A stretch of 64,000 nucleotides of DNA from Chrysomallon squamiferum (Eukaryota; Mollusca; Gastropoda; Neomphalida; Peltospiridae), in assembly GCA_012295275.1 (NCBI GenBank), contig CM022671.1, positions 31,616,250 through 31,680,249 of the forward strand, read 5' to 3'. Shown one piece after another: positions 1 through 11,571 of this stretch. A program made the position numbers and the translations under genes. Each line of letters starts with the position of its first letter. The stretch's first letter is position 1. The notes beneath the pieces were generated by a model. It did not search any database and was not told the DNA's origin. It worked only from the letters and a program-made list of their open reading frames with translations.

Positions 1-1688
1 CTTTATTTTATTTATTTTTCTACAAATTTATTTTTATTTATTTATTTATTTTATTTATTACAGTAATAGTAATAGTAGTAGTAGTAGCAGTATTATCATC
101 ATTATTAAAAAAAAATTCAAACGTTTGCGTTCATGTAGCACAACTTTTGCAAACCAGTTTTAATTGTTTTACTTTCTTTATATACTTTCCTTTAAAAGCT
201 ACATTCTTGTTACAGTTCATTTATTTATTTATTTATTTATTTATTTACTTGTTATTCATTTCCTTAAGATCATTAATCGTTAACATACGTCAAGCCTCAG
301 TCTGGGTTTCTAAGAAAAAAGCAGACGTCTTTTTCTTTAAATCCTTCTAGTTCTTGTAACCGGCGTAAAGTAATAAATTCACTACATAATAACACTCGTC
401 TGGACAAGTTGCCTAATTCTCTACGATCTGGGAGGTCTGGCGATTTTAACATAAATCGAAAAACCTTGAAAAATTGGATGAATTTTAGTGGTAACAAATG
501 GCGCGTGACATGGGAACCACCATTATTTTTTAATATTACGCTGTATTCGCAACACCATTATACTATATGTTTTTCACTTTTTTTAAAAAAAACAATTTTA
601 TTTATTTATATATTTTATATATTTTATTTTATTTTTCATTTGTTTTTTTTTTTTTTTTTTTTTTTTTTCTGTTATTATTTTTTATTTTTTTTTATTATTA
701 TTATTTATTTAATAACGTCACAAGCGGCAATTTAAGCTGACAGTTTTTTCAACTGTTTGCGTCGCCCTCATCTTTACTCTTCCATAACTTCCAGACAGAA
801 GGCGTTCGAAAATGAAAGAAAAGAAATATACAGTTAAGAGTCTGAAACTCGTAAAAATCATATAACAAACAAATCATCGATTCAACACGATTTTATAGAC
901 AGGTAATTTGGCGGTTACATACTGGAATGTTTTATACATTTGCAATTGTGTAAGAAAATGGAAAAGGAACAAAGTTTTATTATTGAATTGGGGCCTTTTG
1001 TGTTTTCAGTCTGAATTGGTTTTCGTGCCTGGCGCGTCTATTCACAGGTAATAAATGTAGTAAAAATCAGCTTTGATACTGTAAACCATTGTTACCTGTT
1101 ATTGGGTTTTGCACCGTTCTTGAAGGATATTTGTATTTCAGACTTCGCGTTGAATGTGACTGAAATTAAATTTTTGATTTATAAATTGGCTTTACCTCCT
1201 CCGTTATCCTCTCAATACAGTTTTAGTTATTTATTTTCTTAACAACACAGTCATAAAAAAATGTATTTTTATCTCTTATTAACTTTTTCTCCATTTATTT
1301 TATTTTCATTACGTTTTCTTTTTATAATTTATATTATTATTATTACTATTATTGTTATTGTTGTTGTTGTTGCTGCTGCTTCTGCTGCTGTTGTTAGTTA
1401 TTTATTTTTAAGGTCAACGACATAAAATATTTATTTCTTAAGACGGTAATAAAAGTGATACTGAATCTACATTTATGGAGATGTAAAGTTTTTCGTATGT
1501 AATTTAAAAGAATGAAATAAATAAAGAAAAGGTATGAATAAAATATGATGTTATCGAAGTAGAGAAAAATCGTTTACGATGGTTGCTACATAACATTGTT
1601 GTTTCGTGATTTCCACTGTCCCATGAACACAAACAAACATACACTTGCGTAGACAGATACATTCATTACAGAAACCACATATATATAC

Positions 1689-1692
<4 letters not shown>

Positions 1693-1765
<73 letters not shown>
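1693..1765. repeat. (AG)n microsatellite
   Basis: An uninterrupted AG dinucleotide array of about 73 bp, followed after a short gap by AAC/AAT/AAG triplets near 1780-1820. Confidence 0.97.
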
Positions 1766-1769
<4 letters not shown>

Positions 1770-2505
1770 GTACAACAAATAACAGCAACAACAACATCAA
1801 TAATAATAATAAGAAGAAGAACCTATTTATGATTCCCTGGTGATGATTCGATCTCGAGAACTTCTATACATTAATGTACTACCCGCTGTGATGCATGACG
1901 TTCAGAAAAATAAAAGCAGCTACATGCCACAGTTATCTAAAATATTAAATTTGTCATCTGCCAGTGATCTCAGAGCGTAACAGGGTTTTTTTTTTTTTTG
2001 TTGGTTTTTAATCTACACTTATTTCTTAATCGTTGTTGTTCTTAACCTTACCTTTATTTTATTTATTTATTTATTATATTTATTTATTTATTTATATATT
2101 TATTATTATAATTATTTTATTTTATTTTATTTTTTTAATCTTGCATGGTTCAATCCATCCTGAACTTTTAACAGTAATTGTCTCTTTGGCCAAACGCCTT
2201 CGAGCGCCTTCCTCGACTATTTTGACTGCAAAGTGTTTACATTATCAAACTTTTTCGAGTGCTCTTTCCATTTTCTTTTTGCTTTTTATTTCGCTCGCCA
2301 CTGGTGAAGAGGCCAGCAAATATCACGATAATAAATAGGTCATGATCAAAAATATACAAAAATAGGCCAGTAAGAAAATGTCGAGTAATAACTGTTAACG
2401 GATTCCTGGTGAATCCTTGGCATGTACGACCTCATAGGCACTATATAGGTATTTAGTTATAAATGATGTAGAATTCTTTGGCATCCTGGCTACTAAAGCC
2501 AAAAA

Positions 2506-2508
<3 letters not shown>

Positions 2509-2567
<59 letters not shown>
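2509..2567. repeat. (AC)n microsatellite
   Basis: A near-perfect AC dinucleotide array that begins directly after a short run of A. Confidence 0.97.
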
Positions 2568-2569
<2 letters not shown>

Positions 2570-2989
2570 CACTAATAAAGTCATAGCGATATATCAGATT
2601 TTAAAATAACAAGCCTTAACGAAAGACGTATACTTATAACGACTTAGTAAATTCGCTGTTTTATGTGGCCAAACGTGTTTTATGTATTTCATAACAACAC
2701 AAAAGATGGATTACTAATACCAGCAAATAAACAGACAAATAAGTAAGTTAAATAAATAATTAATTAATAAATTATAAGAAGAACAATAACAATAAGAACA
2801 ACAACAATAAAAAAAAGTAAAAAGCAGCTGAAGGGATTAGGATTTACTCAGCTGAATTTACAATGAACCGCCAGATAACTAAACTCCTGTGCAATTAGTC
2901 CTTAGCCATGGGCCACGCATAACAATTAGTAGCAAGTGATCTTTCGTATACCCGCCTTCTCATAAACAGAAAAAAACCAAACCACAGCT

Positions 2990-3110
2990 TTATATAAACA
3001 GTCGACAGCACTGACTGGAACGAGTAGTAGTTCGACAAGGTGGCTTGAACCTGCGACCAATGGTTCTGTGCTCTCCCTCTCTCTCTCGGAGCTTCAACAG
3101 TTCCCAAGGT
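2990..3110 (-). mobile_element. tRNA-like SINE fragment
   Basis: On the minus strand, bases 3050-3042 read GTTCAAGCC, a perfect match to the Pol III B box (GWTCRANNC). Before it come an anticodon-stem-like stretch and a D-arm-like AGAGC, in the usual tRNA order but with the anticodon region shortened. A full tRNA cannot be folded, so this looks like the head of a decayed tRNA-derived SINE. The family is not identified. Confidence 0.5.
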
Positions 3111-3367
3111 CTAATTTAAAAAAAAAAAAATCAAAGTAATTAATAGAACATGGATTCGAATCTAATTTAGTTATAAAGGGCGTTGTGTGTGTTTCACGAC
3201 AGCTTGCAGATTTGTATTTGTCAGGTAACATACTTTTATTTCAGTTAACACTAAACTGAATAACTGTTCATTGAAAGACGTTTAAAAAGATTCTGTTTCT
3301 ACCTGAGTCTTTTTTCTGTTTATTACACACACAAATATATAGAAATATACATAAAAAATGCAGACTC

Positions 3368-3369
<2 letters not shown>

Positions 3370-3405
<36 letters not shown>
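3370..3405. repeat. (CA)n microsatellite
   Basis: CA dinucleotide array of about 36 bp, grading into CATA/TA steps. Confidence 0.95.
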
Positions 3406-3410
<5 letters not shown>

Positions 3411-3879
3411 ATATATACGTATGAACACAAGGACACATAAACACATTTTTTAAAATTATTATTATTATTGGTATTATTAACGTCGCGTATTAATGTGTGC
3501 ACGTGTTTTTGTATACATATAATGTAAAACTCTGTTTTGTAATCCGTGTACGGAGATTATTACATTCATCGAAAGTTTTTCTCTTTTCTTATTTTTTCCT
3601 TCTTCTTTTCTTGAAAGTTATAGAAAAAAATATATATTGTGACACAAAACGATAAGCATACACTTAAAATTCTTAACAATGTTACCAGCTGCATGCGAGT
3701 TTCATTATGTCCCCCTTCAGCGCTCTTCAACTGATAAAGGAAAATAGTGTGTACATAGATACATATTTGTTAATGATGTGACAATGAAAAGAAAAGACGA
3801 AACCTTTGGCTATGGAACTACATCGTCTTGTCCTGTGTTTACTTACCAGCCAGATGTATGTTCCTTCTCAAATATAAAT

Positions 3880-4020
3880 AAGCTGTGATAGAGACGGGAA
3901 CAGATATAATCGAAACACGGTAACAAGTTGGCGCTTTCCGCTGGTGTAAACACAAAATGGCTGACGCATACTTCACCTGTTTATAATTATTTTACGTAGA
4001 AAAAGGGACGAAGGATCCGA
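3880..4020. other. CpG-containing patch, function unknown
   Basis: A short interval with more G, C and CpG than its surroundings. It contains TTGGCGC (E2F-like half) and AAAATGGCTG (YY1-like). A short ORF opening with ATG near 3957 closes after nine codons. It could be a promoter or a non-coding 5' exon, but nothing proves this. Confidence 0.25.
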
Positions 4021-4492
4021 ACAAGACAACATCAGCAACAACAAAAATAAATAATTATAATAAATTAATTAATTAATAATTAATAATGATGAGATTAATA
4101 TCTACTGATTTTTATTTTTTTTTTTTTTAATAAATAAAATAAAAAGAGTTTTATTCTACGTAATTTTATACGCATTAGGTGTTAAAGTATTTTTTATTTA
4201 TTTATTATAAAAAAGAAAACAAAAAGAAATAAAAAAGCTAAATAATAATAAATAAATAAATAAATAAATTTGAAAATGAGAAATATATTTTACGAGGACA
4301 GCTAAAATCAATACTGAACAAATAACATTCTCAGCAAATTAAAATTATAGTAAAACACACATATTAAGTTAAATTAAATGTTGCTATAGTAAAAATTAAA
4401 AATTTGTATAAAAATAATTTAAATCAATTCCACCCAATAAACAAAATATAAATAAATAAATATTTTAAATGTTAATGATAATAAAATAAAAA

Positions 4493-4554
<62 letters not shown>

Positions 4555-4628
4555 TACGAGCGTCTATATTGCCTTTTTATTTAAATGTTAATTCGGAAGA
4601 GGTTCTTTACTTATTTATTTCCTTTTTT

Positions 4629-4662
<34 letters not shown>

Positions 4663-5980
4663 CGTGCTGGTGTCTCGTTAAACATTCATTCATTCTATTC
4701 TTTTTTTCTTTGTTTTTATTTTATTTTTTTTTTTTTTACTTTGTTTGTGTGTGTTCATCTCTCTTTACCAGACAAAAAAAAGGAAAACAAAATGAGATAA
4801 CATTTGAAATATTCATTTTTTTTTATTCCTAAAAAAAAAAAAAAAAAAAAAAAAAATCAGAAAGAAAGAAAAAAAAAAAGAATTTAAAAAAATCAGTTAG
4901 GAGCGTGATGGCGCTATGTCTATTACCTGTACAAGGTGAAAACGAATATCTCGATATCAAACATAGAAATATGCACATAAATTGAAAATAAAAACACATC
5001 TTATGCATCACTGAAGACAAGGAGACACGTTTTTTCTCTCTCACTTTATTAATATTAACAACCACGCCATCTGCAACACGAGCTGAGGGTAAAGGTGGTT
5101 TTCTCAAATAAATTATGGCTTTTACACAAATAATGTCATCTAAGCGAGCGATAGGTTAAAAAAAAAAAAATAATAAATAATAATAATAATAATAATAATC
5201 AAGAAGAGGGCCAGTGATACTGGTACGAAGAATTTAATGTGAAAAGCCTAAATCTTTTAAATAACATAATTCACATACCAGATGAAATGATGATGGTGGC
5301 GATTATAATGGTGATGATAATTATGTCGAAGATGATGATTAAGATGACGATGATTGAAAATGGTAACAGAAAGAAAGAGATTCAAAGAAGGTTATGATTA
5401 TGAATAGAAAAAAAAAAATGAAAAAAAGAAGGAAGAATTAAGGTGAAAGAAATTAAAACAATAAATATATCAACATTATTTTTCATTAACAACCAACCTG
5501 TACAAGTTTCACTTCATATGTTTATGTTAATATGATTATGCATACCTATATATATATATATACCTTATATACTCAGATATTTCTTATATGAAAGAAAAAC
5601 GAAGTGAACAGTAATAACAATAACAACAATAACAGAAACATTAACAAAACAACAACAACATCAACAACAACAATAATATTAATAATAATAATGAATAATG
5701 AATAAATAAATAGACAAACAAACAAATAAATAAATTCACATGAATGCCCCAACCCAAGCTAAGTTTAGATTCAGCTTCAAGAAATTTCTTTCGCTGATGA
5801 ATTCACACAACAAAAACTCCAATCAGACAAACGTTGTTTTCGTGCATTCGTGACTCGCAATTCCAGATCTTTCAAAACATTTCTACACTTAATCTCGAAA
5901 TTGTGATTCACACGCATAGTAAAAAGATTTATAAGACTAATTTTCATTTGAATCGTCCCTGCTTCAATACCTGCGTAGAT
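4020..5980. other. AT-rich simple-repeat stretch, no gene seen
   Basis: Dominated by AAAT/AAT tracts (about 4245-4270, 4492-4553 and 5168-5200), poly(T) and poly(A) runs (4628-4662 and 4830-4856), diverged GAT triplets (5285-5350) and AAC/AAT triplets (5610-5695). ORFs within it are homopolymer translations. Confidence 0.75.
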
Positions 5981-5984
5981 AATG

Positions 5985-6300
5985 AAGCGGCGGCGATTTT
6001 TTGGCCTTTTCAATTTCCCCCCTGAATGACAGCAATGTGGTATCCGTTGCCAGAATGGCGTTTAAAGTGGCAGACGATATGACTAGTGGGGGAGCTGTTC
6101 ACGTCTGCGTTTTGGCGCGCAATGTTGTCAAGACAGCATGTTCTATGGCGGGTCAGATACAGGTCGGATTGTGTTAGGATTGAGTGTTGGGATAAATTAC
6201 TCCTAGGTGTACAGGCTAAGTAATTTGTCACCCGAATCGCCGGGATTTGCAACTTTTAGATCAAACAGTCGAATCGTGTCCCACCTAAAGGGAGGTAATT
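5985..6300. other. GC/CpG-enriched patch, possible regulatory island
   Basis: About 300 bp clearly richer in G, C and CpG than the flanks. It contains TTTTGGCGCGC (6110-6120), which fits the E2F consensus TTTSGCGC, and two ATGGCG elements. Short ORFs on both strands show no recognisable domain. It could be a promoter or enhancer or a fragment of an old insertion; it lies 5 kb upstream of the RYBP/YAF2 start. Confidence 0.3.
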
Positions 6301-7560
6301 GGGTTTCACGCGTTCCTGTTGTATTTTGCAAATACTGCTATTTTCATACATTGCCAAAGATAGGGATTTGCCACATGTTTGCACACAAAAAAAAAAAAAA
6401 AAAAAAAAATGTTAATTGGTTTTAAAAGTAGAAAGATAAACAAAGGATAATTACAGAAAAGGGGCAAATAACGTGCCTGGAAAGAGTGAAAAAGAAATTT
6501 CATTATTTGCCAGTGGGTTTTCTTTTTTCTTTCTTTTTCCTTTCATTGTTTTTCTTTCTTTCATTCTTTTTTTTTTTTTTTTTTTCTTTAATTTATTTAT
6601 TTAGTAGCTGTATTATTATATTTTGCTTGTGTATGTAAGTAAGACAAAACGAGAATGAATAAAGAAAAGTAATCTTTATGAAAAATACACTTTTCTTTCG
6701 GAAAGTAGTACTTACGTTACAAATATAAACATAATGATAGTAATTACCAGGTCGGCCTATCTGCTAATAGTAAAGTCACGATTCTGCAATTCTTCAAAAT
6801 TAGTTCTCAAATGATTATTATACTGACGATAAATATATAAAATAATTATCTCATAATCCTAAACCTCTTAATGAAAATCGTTAAAGGAAATAATCATACA
6901 CTTCCTAATGAAATGACAGTAATTATAATTTACTATCCAGTGTTTTGGATCACTGACGGTGTTGAAATGAAATGATAACGTCGCGACAAAATATTATTTT
7001 CCCACGGGGCTGTTTCTATAGTCTTCTAAATTAGTCTCCATTGCCAAGAATTTCAAGATGTAAGCACTAATCAGTAAACTAACCTGTATGTATGCATCAT
7101 TTATTCATATATAATTTTGTGCATTAGTAAAAGTTATGGAACAGTAAATAAATAAATGTTTGTTTAATGACATAATAATGTATTAGCGATTATTATGGTT
7201 TCAGTCGTCTGATTTCTGTAATGATTGTAAGAGAGTAGAAACCTGGGGTTATCTTTTTTCCAGTTAAAAGTTTGAGATCTTTTGTATACGTACAGAAAAT
7301 GTGGTCTACTTTTATACAGGACCGTTTTAATAGCAACACAGTCCATCGGGCAAAGCAAGCCATTGTGGATCGAAAAATGTACTGACAAGAGATGTGGGTT
7401 TCACGGGAGCCAAGACCCGTGGGGTCCCCGGGAAACGTTCAGGTGTGTCCATACCTGAAGATGTCTCTACTTATGTACCTGTCGGTGGGTATCTATATAT
7501 CTGTATATTTATCCTTCAATCACTATAAATTGTGGAAAGATAATTTTACAACGGTTACGT
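6301..7560. other. No gene recognised
   Basis: AT-rich DNA with poly(A) near 6387-6408 and poly(T) near 6566-6585. The interval 7315-7490 is notably GC-richer (run of G and C near 7420-7430) but carries no recognisable coding or RNA motif. Confidence 0.6.
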
Positions 7561-7564
7561 AATC

Positions 7565-7682
<118 letters not shown>

Positions 7683-8211
7683 GAGGTATATATGCATGAT
7701 ATCTGTATATATATATATCTGACTGAGTGTATATATGCACGTACGTCTATATTTATGAAAGCACAATTATACTTACTCACACACATACATACGTATATAC
7801 ACACACATATTTAGTATTACGTCTGGCATATTATATCGAGTGGGAAAACAATCAATGTTATGTTATTGTCGGATTAAGTCATGTGAAGAGAAGTACAATG
7901 CATTCCTGCAGTATTTAAAACCACATACTGTGAATACACTACTGCTGCTGTTATTTGTAAAAATCCAGTCTTCTAGAAAGAAGTAATCACAGTGTAGACT
8001 CACGGGTTACTGAAGCTATGCGGATAGCCAGTATTTCTTTAAATATAAATATGACCGTCTTGTGTATGTGTTTATATTAAGGGAAACATGTTTGGTTCAT
8101 TAGGTCAGCTCGTCAAAATGTCAGGTTGACTTTTGTAGATTCGTGAGATAAAATGTGCTTTTGTTATCGCCTTATGAAGGAACCACGCCCATATTATATT
8201 ATATTACATAT

Positions 8212-8215
<4 letters not shown>

Positions 8216-8245
<30 letters not shown>

Positions 8246-8367
8246 GTAACATAATAATATAAAGGATGCAGATTTTAAATTCTTCTTCTTCTTTTTTCTT
8301 CTTTTTCTTCTTTTTCTTTTTGTAATATTATTACTATTATTATTAATTTTTTTCCCCCCTTTTCTGT

Positions 8368-8401
<34 letters not shown>
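8216..8401. repeat. Two (TA)n tracts around a pyrimidine-rich spacer
   Basis: TA arrays at about 8216-8243 and 8370-8401 flank a TTC-rich stretch (8280-8322). TA arrays of this kind can extrude cruciforms. Confidence 0.9.
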
Positions 8402-8403
<2 letters not shown>

Positions 8404-8794
8404 TCAGATATTAGCGAAACTATTACCCCCGTATCTTACGATTTTTTAATTTTTTACTGACAACAAGAAAACAAGGCATTCGTGCTTACACATATACACA
8501 CACACACACGCACACGCACACGCACATAGACTTACACGTAGACATACATACACACACGCAAGTACTCATCATGCACGCTCAGAATTTAATTTATGAACAT
8601 TTTTCATTTCAAGTTCCACTGTTACGCAGATATACTATCCATCTCTACGGTCTTAACCATGGTTATATTTAACTCACACTTTAATTCACAGTGGTAAAAT
8701 GTATTTGTGCTGTCTTTTGACATCGACCTTATGGTATTTTCTTGTATTGCACACGCACATGCGTAAATCCTCTTTTTGTTGTTGTTTTCCTTCT

Positions 8795-8795
<1 letters not shown>

Positions 8796-8832
<37 letters not shown>

Positions 8833-8885
8833 TAATTAAAGAAGCTTTTGCTCCTCTGGGCCTGATCGAACCCACTCTTGTCATT
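8796..8885 (-). mobile_element. Possible tRNA-like SINE tail with A-run
   Basis: On the minus strand a B-box-like GGTTCGATCA (one mismatch at the last consensus base) is followed by about 40 bp of body and then a long A-run, which is the poly(T) at 8797-8827 on the plus strand. B box, body and A-tail in this order are what a truncated SINE would leave, but the body is very short. Confidence 0.3.
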
Positions 8886-9743
8886 TCAGACTTAGAAAAA
8901 CAAATACAGAAATAATTCTAATAATACGTTAACGATTTTTGATAAACCTCTTTATTGAATTCGAATCATGTTAGAAACATTTATTTTTATACCCGTTTCG
9001 CTGTCGGAGCTGGATTATTTACAGTTATTTAAACTGGGTTTACCGTTCACCTTTATTAGCCGCTTCTTATCTCCATTATCTGTCTCGAGATTTTGATAAA
9101 AATATTATTTTAGCAGGCATTACCAGTCCCGTTATTTTACGGGTCGATAGGGCCTGCAATATAAAGCACCCGTAATCTTTTCTCGGAGAATGTGTGTAAT
9201 CGTACAATACGGCATCGATTTATGAGCATCGATTGCTTTCTTACTAAATTTGGTTAAGTTTGTGGACACTGCGATTGTTTGCGGCAAACCGACTCCATTT
9301 TGAAAACAACACGCACAGCTATTCTTATATACATTATGCACTGTATCAGTTTTCAGCTTTACTAAGCAGTATTTTCATTGTTTTTGTCCGTGAGCTCAGC
9401 CATTTGAAGAACCGAAGTCAAATAAGTATTGACGTGTATTAATTTCATTGATTTTCGGATAAAAATAACTTTTATACGATTTTGTGAAGGCGGATTATTG
9501 GCGAGACGGTAATTTGCAAACAACGGGTTAAACATTTCTCTTCTTGCGTAACAATCATCCTAACAACCCGTGAATGCATTTCTTTCTGTCGAAAATACTA
9601 CTACGTCAAAAAATGATTTCATAACAGTCCGTTTACCATATTATTTCTGCTTTTAGATGAACGGCTTTATGACCAGCAGACATGCGAAATGTGAAATAAA
9701 ATTTCATGCCATTTATCATAATTATAATCTTCTTTTTCTTTTC

Positions 9744-9779
<36 letters not shown>

Positions 9780-10290
9780 ATGTTTTTTTTTTTGTTGTTG
9801 TTGTTGTTGCTGCTGTTGTTTTTTTTCCCACTCTATTGTAGATTTATAATATTATAAATTGCGATTTTTTTTTTTTTTTTTCATAATATATGATCGGAGG
9901 CGGTTCAACAGTTGCTGTGTAGGTGGGGTTTAGGGATAAAATATGACTAGTGCATGACAAAGCATCTTTCTTTTGAATGAATAAAATGAATGTCATGCAA
10001 GATCGATTAATGGTTTCTACACTTGTTGGTTCGTTTCTTTTTCTGTAGCGAAGATACAGAGTAGAAACCCGCGACCATCTTGTTAGCAGCAAGGAATTTT
10101 TATCTATTTTTTATATACTTTCACACAGATCATGCCAAAGCTTTCTGATAAGCCAGTCGTAGGACACCTATAAAGTATGAAAATGACCAAACAGGTCACT
10201 GCCACCTGTATAGCACATGTTTTAATAATAAGATTTGTGTAAGGAGGAAAATTTAAAACATTTACTAATGGTTTTTTTTGTTGTTGTTAT
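8886..10290. other. No gene recognised
   Basis: AT-rich sequence with poly(T) near 9746-9776 and TTG/CTG triplets near 9792-9820. The interval 10060-10090 has a weak tRNA-T-arm-like stretch on the minus strand, too degenerate to call. Confidence 0.6.
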
Positions 10291-10291
10291 T

Positions 10292-10516
<225 letters not shown>

Positions 10517-10599
10517 GTTGGTATGCAAGTATGTATGTATTTAGGATTTTGAATATTCTCTGATTAGACTCTGCACATACAGAATGTTCGGGAAAAGTC

Positions 10600-10710
10600 C
10601 AATCACGACCTCACAAACCCTGTAAGATGCCCCTGACGAGACTTGAACGTATGACACCCATTCTCCCGCAATGTGTTTATATGTAGTGCTTTATTAACCC
10701 AATGCCAGAC
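10600..10710 (-). mobile_element. tRNA-derived SINE fragment
   Basis: On the minus strand bases 10648-10640 read GTTCAAGTC, an exact B-box match. Upstream are an anticodon-arm-like stretch and an A-box-like TGGGTTAATAAAG near 10697-10685, the spacing expected of a tRNA-derived SINE head. The acceptor stem does not pair, so this is not a functional tRNA gene. Confidence 0.5.
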
Positions 10711-10783
10711 CTCTAGATTTTCAAGTATTTCGTGCTCTTTTCACACTTAATCTTTCTTTTATTCTTATAATAGTTACAAAGCG

Positions 10784-10816
<33 letters not shown>

Positions 10817-11129
10817 ACAGACCCGTATTCAGTCTTTTAAGTAATGCAGCCATATGTATGTGTGAAAAAGTACGCACATGCATATGTATTTAAGGGACTG
10901 ATGGAGAGAGAAATTATTATTGTTATTATTATGATTTTTATTATTTTATTATGGAAATAATGTAATGCATTTCACGCGTGCATTCTAGTTAAAACAAACA
11001 TTTGTTCCATAAATTTTAATAGATTTATTTTTTTTTTAAATGAAGCAAAAAAACGTATACCAAAAAAATATTATAATAGTGATTAACTGACTGAATAAGA
11101 ATTTTCATGAAATCTGATAAATAACTGCA

Positions 11130-11207
11130 TAATAATAATAATAATAATCATAATCATAATCATAATCATAATCATAATCATAATCATAATAATAATAATA
11201 ATAATAA
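11130..11207. repeat. (AAT)n-(CATAAT)n-(AAT)n repeat
   Basis: AAT triplets flank seven or so copies of a CATAAT hexamer at about 11148-11190, on the minus strand read as Asp-Tyr repeats. Confidence 0.95.
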
Positions 11208-11399
11208 AAAGCACTCTCAGTACAAACACATAAGGATATATATAAAAGCTTGTGCATGTCAGATCTATTTAACTGCAACTGCTCAGACATATTCAGTGTT
11301 ATCTTTGAAAATATTAAGAACAATGTCTTCGTACAGTATTTTAGAGATGTAACTTGGAGAGTATCGGGCCGCGAACTCAGACACGATCTAAAAACTGGA

Positions 11400-11545
11400 T
11401 TGTTTTCAATGTCTAAGTCTATGTAAACGTCATTGGTCAAAATAAGTCACATGATGAAGCCTGTCCACCATCTTGGACGGATCGGAGATAGTATAGACTG
11501 TTTTACTAGCAATAATTTTACGGTTTCTTATTCTTTTCGTCCTCC
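11400..11545 (+). promoter_or_regulatory. Proposed 5' flank/promoter of RYBP/YAF2 with YY1-like site
   Basis: The 145 bp before the proposed start codon is moderately CpG-bearing, unlike the AT-rich flanks. It contains CCACCATCTTGG at 11465-11476, whose complement CCAAGATGGTGG fits the YY1 core (AAnATGG). No TATA box is evident. The transcription start is unknown, so this may be 5' UTR as well as promoter. Confidence 0.4.
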
Positions 11546-11571
11546 ATGGAGGAAAAGCGAACATCCCATAG
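11546..11571 (+). CDS. RYBP: RYBP/YAF2 coding exon 1 (26 nt)
   Basis: Codes MEEKRTSH plus the first two bases of R9 and ends at the donor GTAGCG. It was chosen because the phase matches exon 2 exactly and the charged start resembles the MxDKKSP-type N terminus of vertebrate RYBP. The exon is very short and the donor is weak at +4 to +6, so an alternative upstream first exon is possible. Confidence 0.7.

Larger units (their letters stand above)
1..2990. other. Non-coding, simple-sequence-rich flank
   Basis: No exon with family motifs was found on either strand. The stretch holds TTTA/ATTT tetranucleotide tracts (for example near 40-60, 220-246 and 2055-2130), TAG and TTG triplet tracts (62-95, 1330-1400), a poly(T) run near 640-669 and the dinucleotide arrays listed separately. 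The predicted ORFs here are translated homopolymer or TTTA repeats. Confidence 0.7.

Noticed and set aside
1843-1862. TTCGATCTC resembling a tRNA T-arm
   Set aside because: The invariant first G of the B box is missing and no D-arm or stems could be paired around it.
2033-2338. 101-codon ORF with a hydrophobic start
   Set aside because: The first third is the TTTA tetranucleotide repeat and the rest has no recognised motif, splice context or homology.
10055-10092. Minus-strand GGTCGCGGGTTTCTAC resembling a tRNA T-loop
   Set aside because: The loop departs from the B-box consensus at several positions and no A box was seen at the right distance.
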